This document shows, piece by piece, positions 36,901 through 47,008 of a DNA stretch of 64,000 bases (position 1 is its first letter; the number at the start of each line of letters is the position of its first letter). A model generated the notes under the pieces. It did no database searches. It saw nothing but the letters and a program-made list of their open reading frames with translations, and was not told where the DNA came from. Source of the stretch: Paragonimus westermani (Eukaryota > Platyhelminthes > Trematoda > Plagiorchiida > Troglotrematidae); contig QNGE01000878.1 of assembly GCA_008508345.1 (NCBI GenBank), positions 15,388-79,387 of the forward strand, in the 5' to 3' direction. The position numbers and the translations under genes were made by a program.

Positions 36901-37396
36901 GGAAGAATGGACAGGTGTCAATGGTCGTCAGGTCAGGTAGGGAGTGTACATCTGTTACAAACTCATCCGGTTTTTCTTCTCGAGTGCTAACATCTATATT
37001 CACCTGAGGTCTTGCAGGTAATTCTCTTGGTTCCCGGGATGGTAGTTTCTTTGGTTTAGGTTTAGAGATAGGAGTTGTTGGAGCCGCTGGCTTTGGCTCT
37101 TCTTTTATCCGCTTTCTGAGGGTGGCCACTTGTAATTCTGTCTTCGGTGGCGCTGGCTTCGTCCGTGTAAGTGAGAGGGGTGGAGGAGGCTTGGGGATAG
37201 TCAGTGCAGGGGTCTTAGAAACACTAGAAGATTTAACGTTTCCAGCGGGCTTATGTGCAATGGGTATTCGTGTAATTTCTTCGGTGGAAGTCATTGGTTT
37301 ATCTCGTTTTTTGGGAATTCTTTTCGTAAGCGGTCTTGGTATAATAACGCCACCACCTTGCGGAGCTTCTTTTGCGGGCGATGTGATGGGTTCAGG
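24945..37396 (-). CDS. Giant 12.45-kb coding exon, unknown ~4,150-residue product
   Basis: One frame stays open for 4,150 codons. It is bordered upstream by a strong acceptor (a T-rich tract then TTTTGCAG, exon from 37,396, phase 0) and downstream by a donor reading AG then GTAAAA. The in-frame TAA at 24,943-24,941 begins with the T of that donor GT, so the frame spans almost exactly acceptor to donor. No ATG initiates it, as expected for an internal exon. Numbering from CCT at 37,396: residues 1-150 are Pro/Lys-rich; about 335-1015 hold repeats of about 65 residues; to about 2270 it is Ser/Thr/Glu-rich and looks disordered; about 2275-3705 is richer in Cys, His and aromatics and may fold; the rest is basic. 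I see no Ig, ankyrin, kinase or transmembrane domain. Giant exons in cytoskeletal genes (ankyrins, titin-like, MAP1-like) are a precedent, not an assignment. Confidence 0.8.
34349..36394 (-). repeat. Array of ~65-residue degenerate protein repeats in the giant exon
   Basis: Each unit opens with a signature: a hydrophobic or aromatic residue, three residues (often containing K/R and Q), then I, L or M, any residue, then D followed by E or G. The signature Asp falls at residues 341, 407, 470, 535, 598, 664/665, 726, 791, 856, 922 and 1011. Spacings are 61-67 except for the last (89). Examples are LATQMQDG, FMRNAIDG, LRKQLNDA, ITKQIHDE, FQRQILDE, WKQQLHDE, WMKRIRDE, WTAQIHDE and YSGQFEDE. A Ser/Thr-rich stretch with small hydrophobics follows about 8-15 residues later. 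A further unit with Tyr-Glu (WVRSMSYE) lies at about 1235. I do not know this repeat from any named family. Confidence 0.7.
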
Positions 37397-38936
37397 CTGC
37401 AAAATAAAAAAACTGGAATTCGCCTTTGTTTGGTAAGGGTCGAAGTTAGTCGAGAATCAGACACGTTTAAAAAGAAATATTGTGTTATTCGATTGTAAAT
37501 AATAGACTAAAAACCGTACTTTCACATAATGGTGAGAACAAGATTTGATTGGTGAGCAGTCTGAGGTCTTGTTTATGACAAATGTTCCATGCACGCAGAG
37601 TAGTATCATACAGCATGTTTTAGAAGCCATGCAAACTTTATTTATAGCAAGTAAATGTTCCAGTGTGTAGCACATTGTTCAGTGGACCAATCATCTTGGA
37701 TGGTTAATTCAGCATTTTCAAGTGAGCTGTCAATCCTTGTGGTGAATTGTGTCAGTCTGTCCACGAATCTGTGATTTACTTGAAGTTAACTTGATTTATT
37801 GTGTAAAGAAGTGGTCGGAATCAATCGAATAGAACGACGTATACCGATCATGAGTAACTCATCGCGTGATACACTTCGACTGCCACAAACAACTACAACT
37901 GATCGCAACTTTCGCACTCAGGTTAATTACGCACAGTCCAATCCTGAAAAAAAACCGGTAAAACATTCACCATCGTCAACATCACCCCTATCATGATCAC
38001 CCTGTCTATCATTTCCAGCTTTGAGCCGTATCCGTGGTTGCTGGGGCTGGGCTGTCGTTGGTTCTCACAGGAGTCCATGAAGTAGCAGATTAATCAATGG
38101 GTACGAATGTACAGAGAATGTGTGAAAAGAAACGAACAAAAGCAATCGAGCCTCACAAGAAACAATAGCCAACAAGTTTGCAGACATAGACTCACCATTA
38201 ACTGCTACGTACCGCTATTTCATTGTTTCAAACCACATTGCAGATGTTAGTGAACTGCCTAGCCTTGCTCAGCGGAACGATCAAGGTGCACACAGCCCAT
38301 GACCACGTCATCGCCTGACCACCCTGAGGTTTCGTTCAACCATCAGCAGCTCCACTGAACACTGTGTGGTGTGGCAGTCGCTATGTCGACATACGTAGTT
38401 CGTGTTCCAACCAGCGAGGACTGTGAATTATCATTGTTACGGCTGCAAATTTCTCAAGTACGTACCGTGGAGTGTTTCATTCCTCAATACCTCAGTCCTT
38501 TTGATAGACCCCAAATGATGGAGACGATAATGATCAAGTACCAGGAGTTTGGATCCATTTTTCGCATGGCTAGGCTAGGTCTCTGATGCAGAGACCAAAA
38601 GTGAGCACACACACACGCATGTTAAACGCAGCGCCTAATCGACAAGCGGAAGTGTTTGTGACTCCACAGGTGACTTACGTCGACAAATGTTCTACGTGCT
38701 TTCTCTATTCTCGCGGGCACCTTGACGCAGTACTATAATTCGGAGAGACCCATGTAGATAAAAACGATCGATGGTGGCCTGCCAGTAACAATAAGGACTG
38801 GGTTGGTACCAACTCAATCTTGAAAGTGAACTCTGAATTCGCAAAGTACATACCACACAGACCTACCATAACTTGACCATCTTAGCACGGTCGATCTGTT
38901 CTCGCCAGAAAAACTAAATAAGACACCTTAGTCCAC
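37397..38936 (-). other. Putative intron upstream of the giant exon
   Basis: The right-hand flank of the acceptor has the expected T-rich tract on the minus strand. No domain-bearing frame is seen. The plus-strand frames at 37,799-37,996 and 38,371-38,586 are unremarkable. Confidence 0.4.
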
Positions 38937-39285
38937 CTACTCGACAGTACACGACTCACTACTTGATAGCGGGTCCACTCCGAGATCCTCATAACCTATG
39001 AGTGCCCTTTCCAAAACATTGTTCACCACAAACCTGAGAATAAACAGGGAGATCGAATAACTCTGCTGAACGCTACCTGAAATGAAGAACGCTTGAGAAA
39101 GCTGCCCATAAATGCGTACTCTGCTATCAGAGCGGGCATACAGTGACTTAAAAAAATGACAAGCTTCACTAGAACTATTTTGTGATGAGGAAAGCACCAG
39201 TGCCGAGTCAGATGCATTCCTTGGGTCTACAGATATCAAGCCTGTTGGATGATAGAAAGAGTGCCGATGCTCCAGATCTGCAGCC
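38937..39285 (-). pseudogene. LINE reverse-transcriptase fragment
   Basis: The minus-strand frame reads LEHRHSFYHPT (canonical LE.RH.YRRPT), a degraded motif A (canonical FLD...AFDSVDR), FFKSLYARSDSRVRIYGQLS (canonical LKSLYA.T.GRVR.YG.LS), motif B as SVQQSYSISLFILRF (canonical GVRQGCP.SPFLFNF) and GVDPLSSSE. It stops before YADD. Its upstream end is cut at about 39,281, where a SINE-like fold-back element begins. It is the same LINE type as at 13-17 kb, inactive. Confidence 0.8.
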
Positions 39286-39470
39286 AGCCTCCTTCGAAAA
39301 GACGCACTAGACTCAAGTTTCGCTCTCAATGGAGCTCGTCAGTAGTGCATATCTTTGCCACGCCCGGGATTTGAACTCCGGCCATTCTTTTCGAAAGAGG
39401 CTGACTGCAACGTCTCTCTGAATGCGAACGCTACGATCAAATGTTAGTGATGGTCAACTTGAAAAAATAG
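39281..39470. repeat. SINE-like fold-back pair
   Basis: The left part (39,281-39,385, minus) has the CTTCGAAAAGACGCACTAG, CGTCAGTAGTGCATA and GGGATTTGAACTCCGGCC blocks. The right part (39,386-39,470, plus) restarts with CTTTTCGAAAGAGGCTGAC and ends TCAACTTGAAAA. The left arm includes the tRNA-like B box. The right arm has only the tail. Confidence 0.65.
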
Positions 39471-39494
39471 AGAGTAGTGGGTCAAAGCGGCCTG

Positions 39495-39680
39495 TGTGCC
39501 CCACACTCGTGTTAAGACTCAGGCCGCGTTCTGATTGGTCGTGCCGTGAACGGCCAACGCCTCATTCGCCCACGCACTTAAAAACGAGGATGCTGCCCAC
39601 AAATGTGACGGTATATGTGCCTCAACTGAGTCACATGTTCTCCCTACCGCTGTTATTGCCTGTAAGGCTCACTGTGTGCG
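39495..39680 (+). repeat. Interspersed repeat B, second copy
   Basis: This is the copy of the 23.1-kb repeat, with the same block order: CACTCGTG, GTTCTGATTGGTC, CACGCACTTAAAA, TGAGTCACATGTTCTC, GCTGTTATTGCCTGTAAGGC. It follows directly after a SINE-like fold-back element here, but sits inside a PLE at 23.1 kb. Confidence 0.6.
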
Positions 39681-40295
39681 CCTAAAGAGGAACACAACTG
39701 CTTGATTCAGATTAGTGCCATGTATTCGAAGTTGCACCAGGCTTCTGAATGATGCCAAATGTTGTCGATCGTTTTGGATGATACGCCAGTAATCATCGTC
39801 AACCGTCGGGCGATCCGACTGACCGATCCGTCCTTCCCCATTTGGAAGACGGCAAAACCGGAACTCACTACTTAAGCACTCCTACGCGGTCGTTAATGCG
39901 ACATACAACCCTAAAAGCGCGACTGCCTTTCGTCCGACTGCTCCTCTTTGACCTGTCTGAAATGGTTTCACCTAGGCTGAACTGAAGACCTAGACGGCAT
40001 AATCCACCCAAACGATGCAGTGAACAAACCAGACCATCGTGCCGAGGTAGAAAGATAAGTCAGATGTTACGCACTAGAGGGTTCGCTCTCCATCACGGCG
40101 ACGCACAGACAAACATATACCAGTTGACTTGCGGTTGCGATGATGTCCAAACAGATACCTGTAGTAAAGTATGGTAGGGTATACTCCTAAGTACAAGAAG
40201 ACGACCAGTTTTCTATGGCATACTCGAAGCAAGCGGTGGTCTCTTCAAAACAATCACATTTTTCAAAATGTACATCAAAAATCACTCACAACGGA
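39681..40295. other. No recognisable feature
   Basis: No coding or repeat signal that I can support. Confidence 0.4.
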
Positions 40296-40745
40296 TTGCA
40301 GAGTTTGCCTTCCGACATGCCCTCCTTGAAAAAATCGTTACACTCGAGGTTTACACCCGTTACAATTCGTCCATAGTGCATATCCTACCTATAAAATTAT
40401 CACAACAGTTCTAATGATCTTAATGATTTCAATCATAGAGTTAACAGGACGTAAAGAGAAAGCCACTTTGTCCCCATTCGAGGCCATCGGAACTCTGAAC
40501 AATACGCACTAGCCGAGGATTCAGACACTGTATTTCAGTCGTGTTTAATATGAGGCCAGTGATATGGTAATCGACGAGGTTGCCCAATGAAATAGTGATG
40601 GCTGTTCAGGTCGCGGCAGTGACAAACTCTGACGAGGTCCAATGACAGCAAAGTTTGCTTCGAAAGAAGGCTGGCTTAAGAATGTATATGAATGCAAAAG
40701 CTGCGACCAGCTGAGAGTAGTTAGGTTAAATCTACCAAAGTTCGG
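40296..40745. repeat. Inverted pair of diverged SINE-like copies
   Basis: A minus-oriented copy (about 40,300-40,395) keeps the CACTCGAGGTTTACACCCG and TAGTGCATATCCTACC blocks. A plus-oriented copy (about 40,551-40,740) keeps the tRNA-like head (GAGGCCAGTGATATGGTAA to CAGGTCGCGGCAG) and the TTCGAAAGAAGGCTGGC tail. About 155 unrelated bases separate them. Both are old. Confidence 0.45.
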
Positions 40746-41355
40746 CACTACTTACCGGCTCATTGTTAGTTAAGTATGCCGAAATATTAATGGGTATCTC
40801 AATGCACACAGCATTACTTAGTTTCTCGGTCGGTTTCAGGAGCCTCATATCCTAACAGAACACAGTTGCGTCCACCCGCCGCTGGTTAGCTATTCTAGAC
40901 GGGTTTTGATTAGATAATACTTAGGATCGATAGACACACACTCCTTCAATTGAGTGTCTTAGTGAACGAATCAGACCACTACTGTTCTGCGCTTTGCTCG
41001 CATGGAATTTCGTGACTACTGAGGTTAAGGTCTCAAGTAAAACGTACGCTTATCATAAAGTTTCACCTACGACAGCAGAGTAATATTACTTAAATAATCT
41101 CTCAACGATTAGAACAGATGACAAAGGCCTTCGTGTATAACCTGGAATAGCCTGCTATCCCGAATCCCGCACCGATAGAGTGATATTTCAACAGAGCAAT
41201 TTCTAACGGGCTGAAAACACGTGAACACTAAGCACTCACAGACTCCCAATTTATGACGCTTGGTGTACGGCACTTCTAAGCTGTCTTCTTAAACTGTATT
41301 ATTTTTCACACAACCTGAATCTTATTGTTTCTCGTCTTCACTATGCGGTTCGTCT
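40746..41355. other. No recognisable feature
   Basis: No coding or repeat signal that I can support. Confidence 0.4.
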
Positions 41356-41356
41356 C

Positions 41357-41423
<67 letters not shown>

Positions 41424-41424
41424 A
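41356..41424 (+). repeat. (CAA)n microsatellite
   Basis: About 23 CAA units, with one C-to-G interruption at 41,411. Confidence 0.95.
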
Positions 41425-41564
41425 AGAATCTCGTGCTTTGTGATGTGCACAGCTTCCATATTCACCTTCTACATCGTGATAAAGGACGGTTGTAATGGCT
41501 TTCTTGTCCAAGTTTCCAGTTGTTACCTAACGAACGTCGAACTGACGAGTGTTTTGGGGGTAGT

Positions 41565-41760
41565 TTAGTTTCAAGTTGAACATCACATATATTTGATCGC
41601 AGCTAGCTGGAGTCGAAATCCCGGCAGGGACTAGGATAAACATTACTGACAAGCTTTGACAAGAAGGAAGCTAGTGTTTAAGTACTTCTTTTGAAAGAAA
41701 CTGACTGGGAAATTTATCTGATTGCAAAACGGTAATCAAATGTGAACAGTGTTTAGCTAT
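41565..41760. repeat. SINE-like fold-back pair, diverged
   Basis: The left piece (41,567-41,605, minus) carries the TTTCAAGTTGAACATCACA end block and TTTGATCGCAGC. The right piece (from about 41,612, plus) carries the B box (GGAGTCGAAATCCCGG) and the TTCTTTTGAAAGAAACTGAC tail. The inner left arm is mostly lost. Confidence 0.55.
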
Positions 41761-42225
41761 TGTTTGCTGGACCCCAGTTTTTAGGGTACGATATTCAGAA
41801 TGCATATGGGATGCACAAAAACAATGTCAAACTCATTTTGGCATATCTTGTGTGAGGGAGGTGTTTGTCACATGCTTGATCTTCAATCACTAGAGGCACC
41901 GATACCGTATGTCCACCAGTTCACTCATGTGTTCTGGCACATTCACGTCTGTCTTCATTAGTGTTTATCACATAATTGATTTTGGTAACCAACGCACACC
42001 GAGTGCCCGCACATAGCACCCAACCTACAGCCCATGGATATGCACCTACGATTACGACCTGAAGTCCTGCCATGATAAGCATTCATAGATTGAAGATTAG
42101 CTGAACCAAACCTTCACAACTGAAGGAGTGCTTAGTGTCTCGCTGTGGTATGATGCCGTTTCAAGTGTAAATTGTTGACTGAGTGGTATTGATTTTGGTA
42201 TTGATATGTTCGCCGAGCTTGGTAT
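41761..42225. other. No recognisable feature
   Basis: No coding or repeat signal that I can support. Confidence 0.4.
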
Positions 42226-42365
42226 TTAGGTTGCAAACGTTTCATCACCAAACGGGGTGACATCATCAGTGAGTAAGTGTTTCAGCGTATAGTTTTGAAT
42301 GTGGCTGAGTGGGCTAACTGGTAGAGGTTACCCTTCAATTTATGGTGATTACCTCTTTCTGCATA
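42226..42365. repeat. Hammerhead-like hairpin next to a tRNA-like A box
   Basis: On the minus strand (about 42,275-42,226) CTGATGA is followed by a TCACC/GGTGA hairpin and then GAAACG, the order of a hammerhead core, but one extra base sits on each side of stem II and no good stem I was found. On the plus strand, 42,301-42,335 resembles the D-arm of a Ser/Leu tRNA (GTGGCTGAGTGGGCTAA) without an intact T arm. Probably one SINE-like unit. Confidence 0.4.
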
Positions 42366-43625
42366 TGCTGACTAGAAATCACTTTCGCGTATCTCAGTGA
42401 CAGGCTAAGATATCCCAAAAGGATTCTTTGAGGTTAAACGGCAAACGGGACCGCACTGAACATAAATGTTCACATGGTTAGGCTGATTCGTTAGCATTTA
42501 AAAACCGAGACCACACAGATCTGCCGGTTGTACGCAGTAATCACAGTTAGCACGCACGTGGTGAGTCCGTATGACGTAGAACGTACACGGAAAACACCTG
42601 ACAAGACGGACATCTGCATGTGGGGGGTACATGAACACTCCACTCGGATTCGCATAAGCTCCAGCCGTCCTCGTTCTGAGGGTGTGTAAGCCTCACAACT
42701 AGACTAATAAAATTTGAAACCAAGCCAACTTGTCCAAACGATCGGTTCTCACACAATTTACTGATCACATGCTAGCGCAAGCAATGAGAAGTGCTGGGTG
42801 TGATCGCCTCATTGGGAAATTTTCTTATCGCAATTATCGTTCGCTCATATACTAACCAATATGTCATAATCACTGTAACTCCAGTGTGTCCATGCATACT
42901 GTCCATAGCAAGAGCGTGGCCAGGCATAGTTCAACGACTTCTCTCCAACTGTTTGTCCCGGGATGATCCACAGTCATAATAGATTCAGTGGTCAGCTCGA
43001 TTAGCTGGCTGACGACCAGAACGAGGGCGGACAAGTGTGCACAGTTGCCTCTGAGTTGCGAAATTCACACTCTCCATTCTATGAAACGAGGATGAGACTC
43101 GCGTGCACACAGGGGAGGGCTGTGCCCCCGCACTGCACTGACCATCTCACAATTCGGAGTCTGGTCGATTTCGTGGGTGTTCCAATAAAAAGTGTTCGCC
43201 CAGAACCAACTAGCCTGGCGGATCAGCCCAGAGAACGGTATCAGCACACCCCGTATAACCTCGGTGGGGCTCTCTACGTGCACCTGAGGTCAAAACACTC
43301 GGTGCCAGTGTCTCATGACTATTGGAAACAACTCACCGACTAACGTGTTTATGTTCGTAATCATGCTTTTGTATGATTTTAAGCCATAGTTCTCTATGCT
43401 GTCTGAGACTCCGGCACCTACATGTTCGACAGTGCCAGAGAAGTCAGTGGGGAGCAGCCAGACAAAAGCAATTGAACTCATAGGTTCGTCTCACGCGCCG
43501 CTGACTGCGTGGGACGGTTTCGTAGTCAGGTCGGGCGATAGGAACATTCCTGCAGACAAATACACAACACGCCAATTCATCCCTGGACAGTCCACATCTG
43601 GAACAATTCATCCAGAGACAATTCA
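42366..43625. other. No recognisable feature
   Basis: Open frames at 42,547-42,768 (minus), 43,035-43,343 (plus) and 43,396-43,638 (plus) have no recognisable domains or convincing splice borders. Confidence 0.4.
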
Positions 43626-43760
43626 ACAAAGTAACTGATAAACAGATTAAGAAGAGCACAACGTTAGGAGCAAGTCGTATTACTCTACGTTTCAGCCACC
43701 TCCGGTGATATTCCTCTGGTGTATTGTAATCGAAACCACATTCACAAAGGAACGGAGGTC
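43626..43760 (-). mobile_element. PLE terminal repeat with degenerate hammerhead-like hairpin
   Basis: Read on the minus strand, the hairpin has CAGAGGA in place of CTGAGGA, a TCACC/GGTGG stem II, GAAACGTAG, and ACGT for stem III followed by TGTGC. It lies about 230 bases downstream of the stop of the PLE endonuclease remnant on the same strand, the same order as at 21.2-21.8 kb. The core base change makes activity unlikely. Confidence 0.6.
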
Positions 43761-43779
43761 ACGTGGGATTTGCTGTGGT

Positions 43780-45780
43780 TAGGTCAATTTGCGCTGCATC
43801 TGGCCTGGCTGTTCTAATCCTTTGCCCACTAAAGGGGGTTTAATACTAGTGTAGATAAGAGGCCACACTGCAGACAGAGGTTTGCTATCGTTGCGTTTGG
43901 TACAAGCGTGCTGTGTGTGAATGGTGAGAGCCTCAGCACAGCAACGCTCCGCATGGGAAGGCAGACTCTTGTGAATCACTCGAGCTTGATCAAAACCTAC
44001 GTTGTGATTCTCTGACATGTAGTAGTGCGGTGACCGACACCATCTCTGCCTTCTGAAGTGGATAGGCGTCTTTAGGAGGAAATCTCGTGTGCTCCTTGTG
44101 TTTGGCAACATGCAATTTCAGCTGTCTGCTTGCTTTTGCAATGTAGCTGGCATTGAAATCGCCGCATTTGATTTCGTATACGCAGTCTGTCTGGTCGGCC
44201 GTAGAAACTGGATCCTTAGAATGGGTCACCAGTCGTTCTAATGTATTGTCTAGCCGAAATACAATCCGGATAGCGTACTCAGAGAGAATAGAGTGGGTTT
44301 TTTCAGCTGTTTGTTCAGAATACGGTATTTGCACGATAGACTTGAAAATTCTGGTTATTTTGGTCTCCTCAATGAAAATGCTCTTAATTGTGTTCTCAAT
44401 AAATGCGTATGGACCTTGATTAGAGGATAGCATTCGAAGAGTTCGATGATGCAGATCTTATTAGCACTATTAACGATTAGTTCGATGGCTGTTCATGCCG
44501 GTTTGTTGCGACGAGTCTAAGGTGAGACACCGACCAGAATGAGTTTCGCTAATTTCGCTGTTCAGAATGGGTTGGCTTGTTGTACACAGAAACCTGAAAT
44601 TTCTGTTGGTCGTCAACTTTAGCTAGGCAGTCTAGAAAATTCAGTGAGCGCTCATCGGTTTCGGTTTCCAATGTGAATACAATGCCGTTGCATTCTGAGT
44701 TAAGAAACTGTAGGAACTGCTCGCTAACGGTCTGTTTCATGATAACGAATGTCATCTACATACCGCTATCAAATTCGTGGAGGGCAGATAAATTCCCTCA
44801 TCGGTTGTGTTTCCAGGTGTCCGAGGAAAAGATTGTCTGTTGCAGGTGCAACGGGGGGAACCCATAGCTATGCCATCGGTCTTTCTGTACAATATTTTGT
44901 TGAATGTGAACAAGGTTGAATGCAAACAAAGCTCAAGACCAGATACAATTCCGGAAAGCGATAAATTAGTGCGTGCACTAAGAGAGTCATCACTTTCTAA
45001 TAACCCCTTAATAACAACAATGCTATGCTTTACCGGTACACTGGTGTCAAGGGAGATAACGTAAAGACTAAGAAAAGTTTCATCACAGCCTATTGTTAAA
45101 TGTTTGAGTTTGTCAACAAAATCAGGAGTCTTTAACATTGCTTACCAACTTGTTCTGAAGCGGTTTGATTATGCGTCTGATGAACTTGTAAGTTGGACTG
45201 GTGCTGTAGTCACCAATAGGTCTTATGAGTATTCTCGTCTTACGTACTTTTGGAAGGCCATAGAAACGTGAGGGACGGTTGAGGATGCACTAGGTAGACT
45301 GCCTAAATTCATCTTTGACGCCTCGTAGGAACTTGCTGGTCGGTGCTTTGACCTCATTCAGAAGTGAGTTGATCTTTTGCCCATTGATATCCTCATATGG
45401 TCCAGTAGCTAAGTGCCCTAACACTTTCTTTTGGTAAACTCCTTGATCGAGAATCACGGTGATGTTGCCTTTATCGGCCTTAGTGACGTGAATCTACCTA
45501 CCCTTCTTGATGAAACCAACAGCATTCTGTTCTGCATTGGTTAAGTTTGAGGTAACTGGCTGTTGTTGCAAAACGCTTGCAATTCTGAATTGTGTTTCAT
45601 CCGCAACATCTTTGGCTAGTTTGCTTGGAATAAGTAACAATTCAAAGGCGAGTAGGATTCCTATCAAGAAAAGTCATCTCATAACTCTTACCATTAATAC
45701 CAACTGCCCCAAAACTGGGCACCAGAAAACAACATTCGAGAGATTTCGCGTATAACAGACTACAGTGTGTTTGCTACAGC
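43780..45780 (-). mobile_element. Decayed PLE of a second lineage
   Basis: Minus-strand pieces in order: an N-terminal region (SKLAKDVADETQFRIAS at about 45.6 kb), VTKADKGNITVILDQ (about 45.45 kb), a PKVRKTRILIRPIGD segment (about 45.24 kb), degraded motif A (SLDTSVP), motif B LYRKTDGIAMGSP (about 44.87 kb), YVDD followed by a frameshift (about 44.76 kb), FTLETETDERSLNFLDCL (44.65 kb) and a GIY-YIG module (43,990-44,433) with DCVYEIKCGDFNASYIAKAS, where the YIG glycine is replaced by Ala. Sequence style differs from the PLEs at 22-24 and 52-54 kb. Inactive. Confidence 0.8.
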
Positions 45781-46600
45781 CTCGGTAACGACGTTAGTTT
45801 GCAAAATGGGCGGGTCTCGTGAATTGAGTTCAAATACCTTCGTTAGAAAACCAAAAAAGTACCACATCAATAACACCGCGCTATTAGTTGCTATCAAGAA
45901 TATAGCATTTCAACCAACAGAAAACACCATACAGTTGGGAATAGATTGGAAAACTTCCACCATTGCAGTTATTTTGCTGCTCACCAGAAAATCTTATTCT
46001 CTTTTCCGGGGTAGCTGCAATATTCTGCGAGAACTACGATGTTCACGTAACTGAGGCACAGCGATCATACTTTAGGACAACAAAAATAAAGCGGAGGTCA
46101 AAACGAATTGTGGTCTTGGAAAGTCTAATTAGTTAATCTGTAGACAAGTGTTTCCAAGAAATTCATCAAGACCGATGCGGAAAGTTTAATAACAAAGTAA
46201 TCTTTAACTTAGGTGAAATTGAAACATTTTCACAATTCTGATTACCTCTTTTTTAACTGGTCTAGGACCTAGTAGTCTTGGCAAATCCATCGGTTGGAAC
46301 TTCTCTACTGATCCAACTTTCCGCTTGCATTTGCGTGGTTTTGACCTGGCTCTTATTCCTCCTTCTCTCATAGCTGCAGGCTGCTCGGGAACTTCAATGC
46401 TGAAGATGGGAAGTATTGGTAAATTGTTCTACTTAAATGAACTGGCAAACTTGCATATTATTTTTCATGATGACTGTGGATGCAACGTTCAGACATTCAA
46501 TCTTCTACTTAGTAAATACTGTTGCAGTTTCCTATTTTCTTCTGGGTTTGCGTCTGTTCGAAGCTAGTGAACGATTGTTACTGCTAAATACTCTTACAAA
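45781..46600. other. No recognisable feature
   Basis: Frames at 45,767-46,054 and 46,325-46,567 have no domain that I can name. The second may be an unrecognised upstream part of the next PLE fragment. Confidence 0.35.
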
Positions 46601-46639
46601 ATTCTGTAAACTGGATTGTAGGAACGTCCCTCTCTTGCA

Positions 46640-47008
46640 TGACTGGTGGATAAAGCTGTTTGTTGTACTGCAGAATATGTTAGTCGTACGATTAGGCGCT
46701 TGCCAAAAAGGATCAAAGAACATCATCTAGCTTGGATCGGAACCGGTGGCCGTAAGTCAATTACCAGGGCCATCGTTGCACATCTAGCTGACACCAACCA
46801 TCGCACAGACGTTAACAAAGCATTCCAGGTTATCCACAGAATGGTCAACACTCAACCAAAAACAGTCCGTCAGCGCATTCTGGTGATCGCCGAATCGATT
46901 ACAATCAGATTACGCAACCCTAACCTGTCCATACCTTGCAAATTCCGTAGCCATAGATCGACCAAACCCACTCTAACCACACGCAACCATTTGAACCTGA
47001 ACGTGTGA
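46640..47008 (+). pseudogene. PLE GIY-YIG endonuclease C-terminal fragment
   Basis: The frame reads AEYVSRTIRRLPKRIKEH (family YIGRT.RRL..R..EH, with YVS in place of YIG), then IVAHLADTNHR and a C-terminal RILVIAESITIRLRNPNLSI, equivalent to RIISIAEAIAIRLYSPPLCA in the intact copy at 53.7 kb. No RT precedes it in frame. Confidence 0.75.

Noticed and set aside
37397..37402. TTG as a start codon for the giant protein
   Set aside because: The TTG straddles the end of a T-rich tract followed by CAG, a splice acceptor. In an animal genome this is an exon border, not a translation start.
25917..37498. Many 60-150-codon frames on the plus strand and in other minus frames across 24.9-37.4 kb
   Set aside because: They lie inside the giant minus-strand frame, have no recognisable domains and no independent splice or start context. 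Treated as shadows.
41356..41424. CRISPR-like or coding poly-Q tract
   Set aside because: A plain CAA microsatellite with no spacers and no open coding context.
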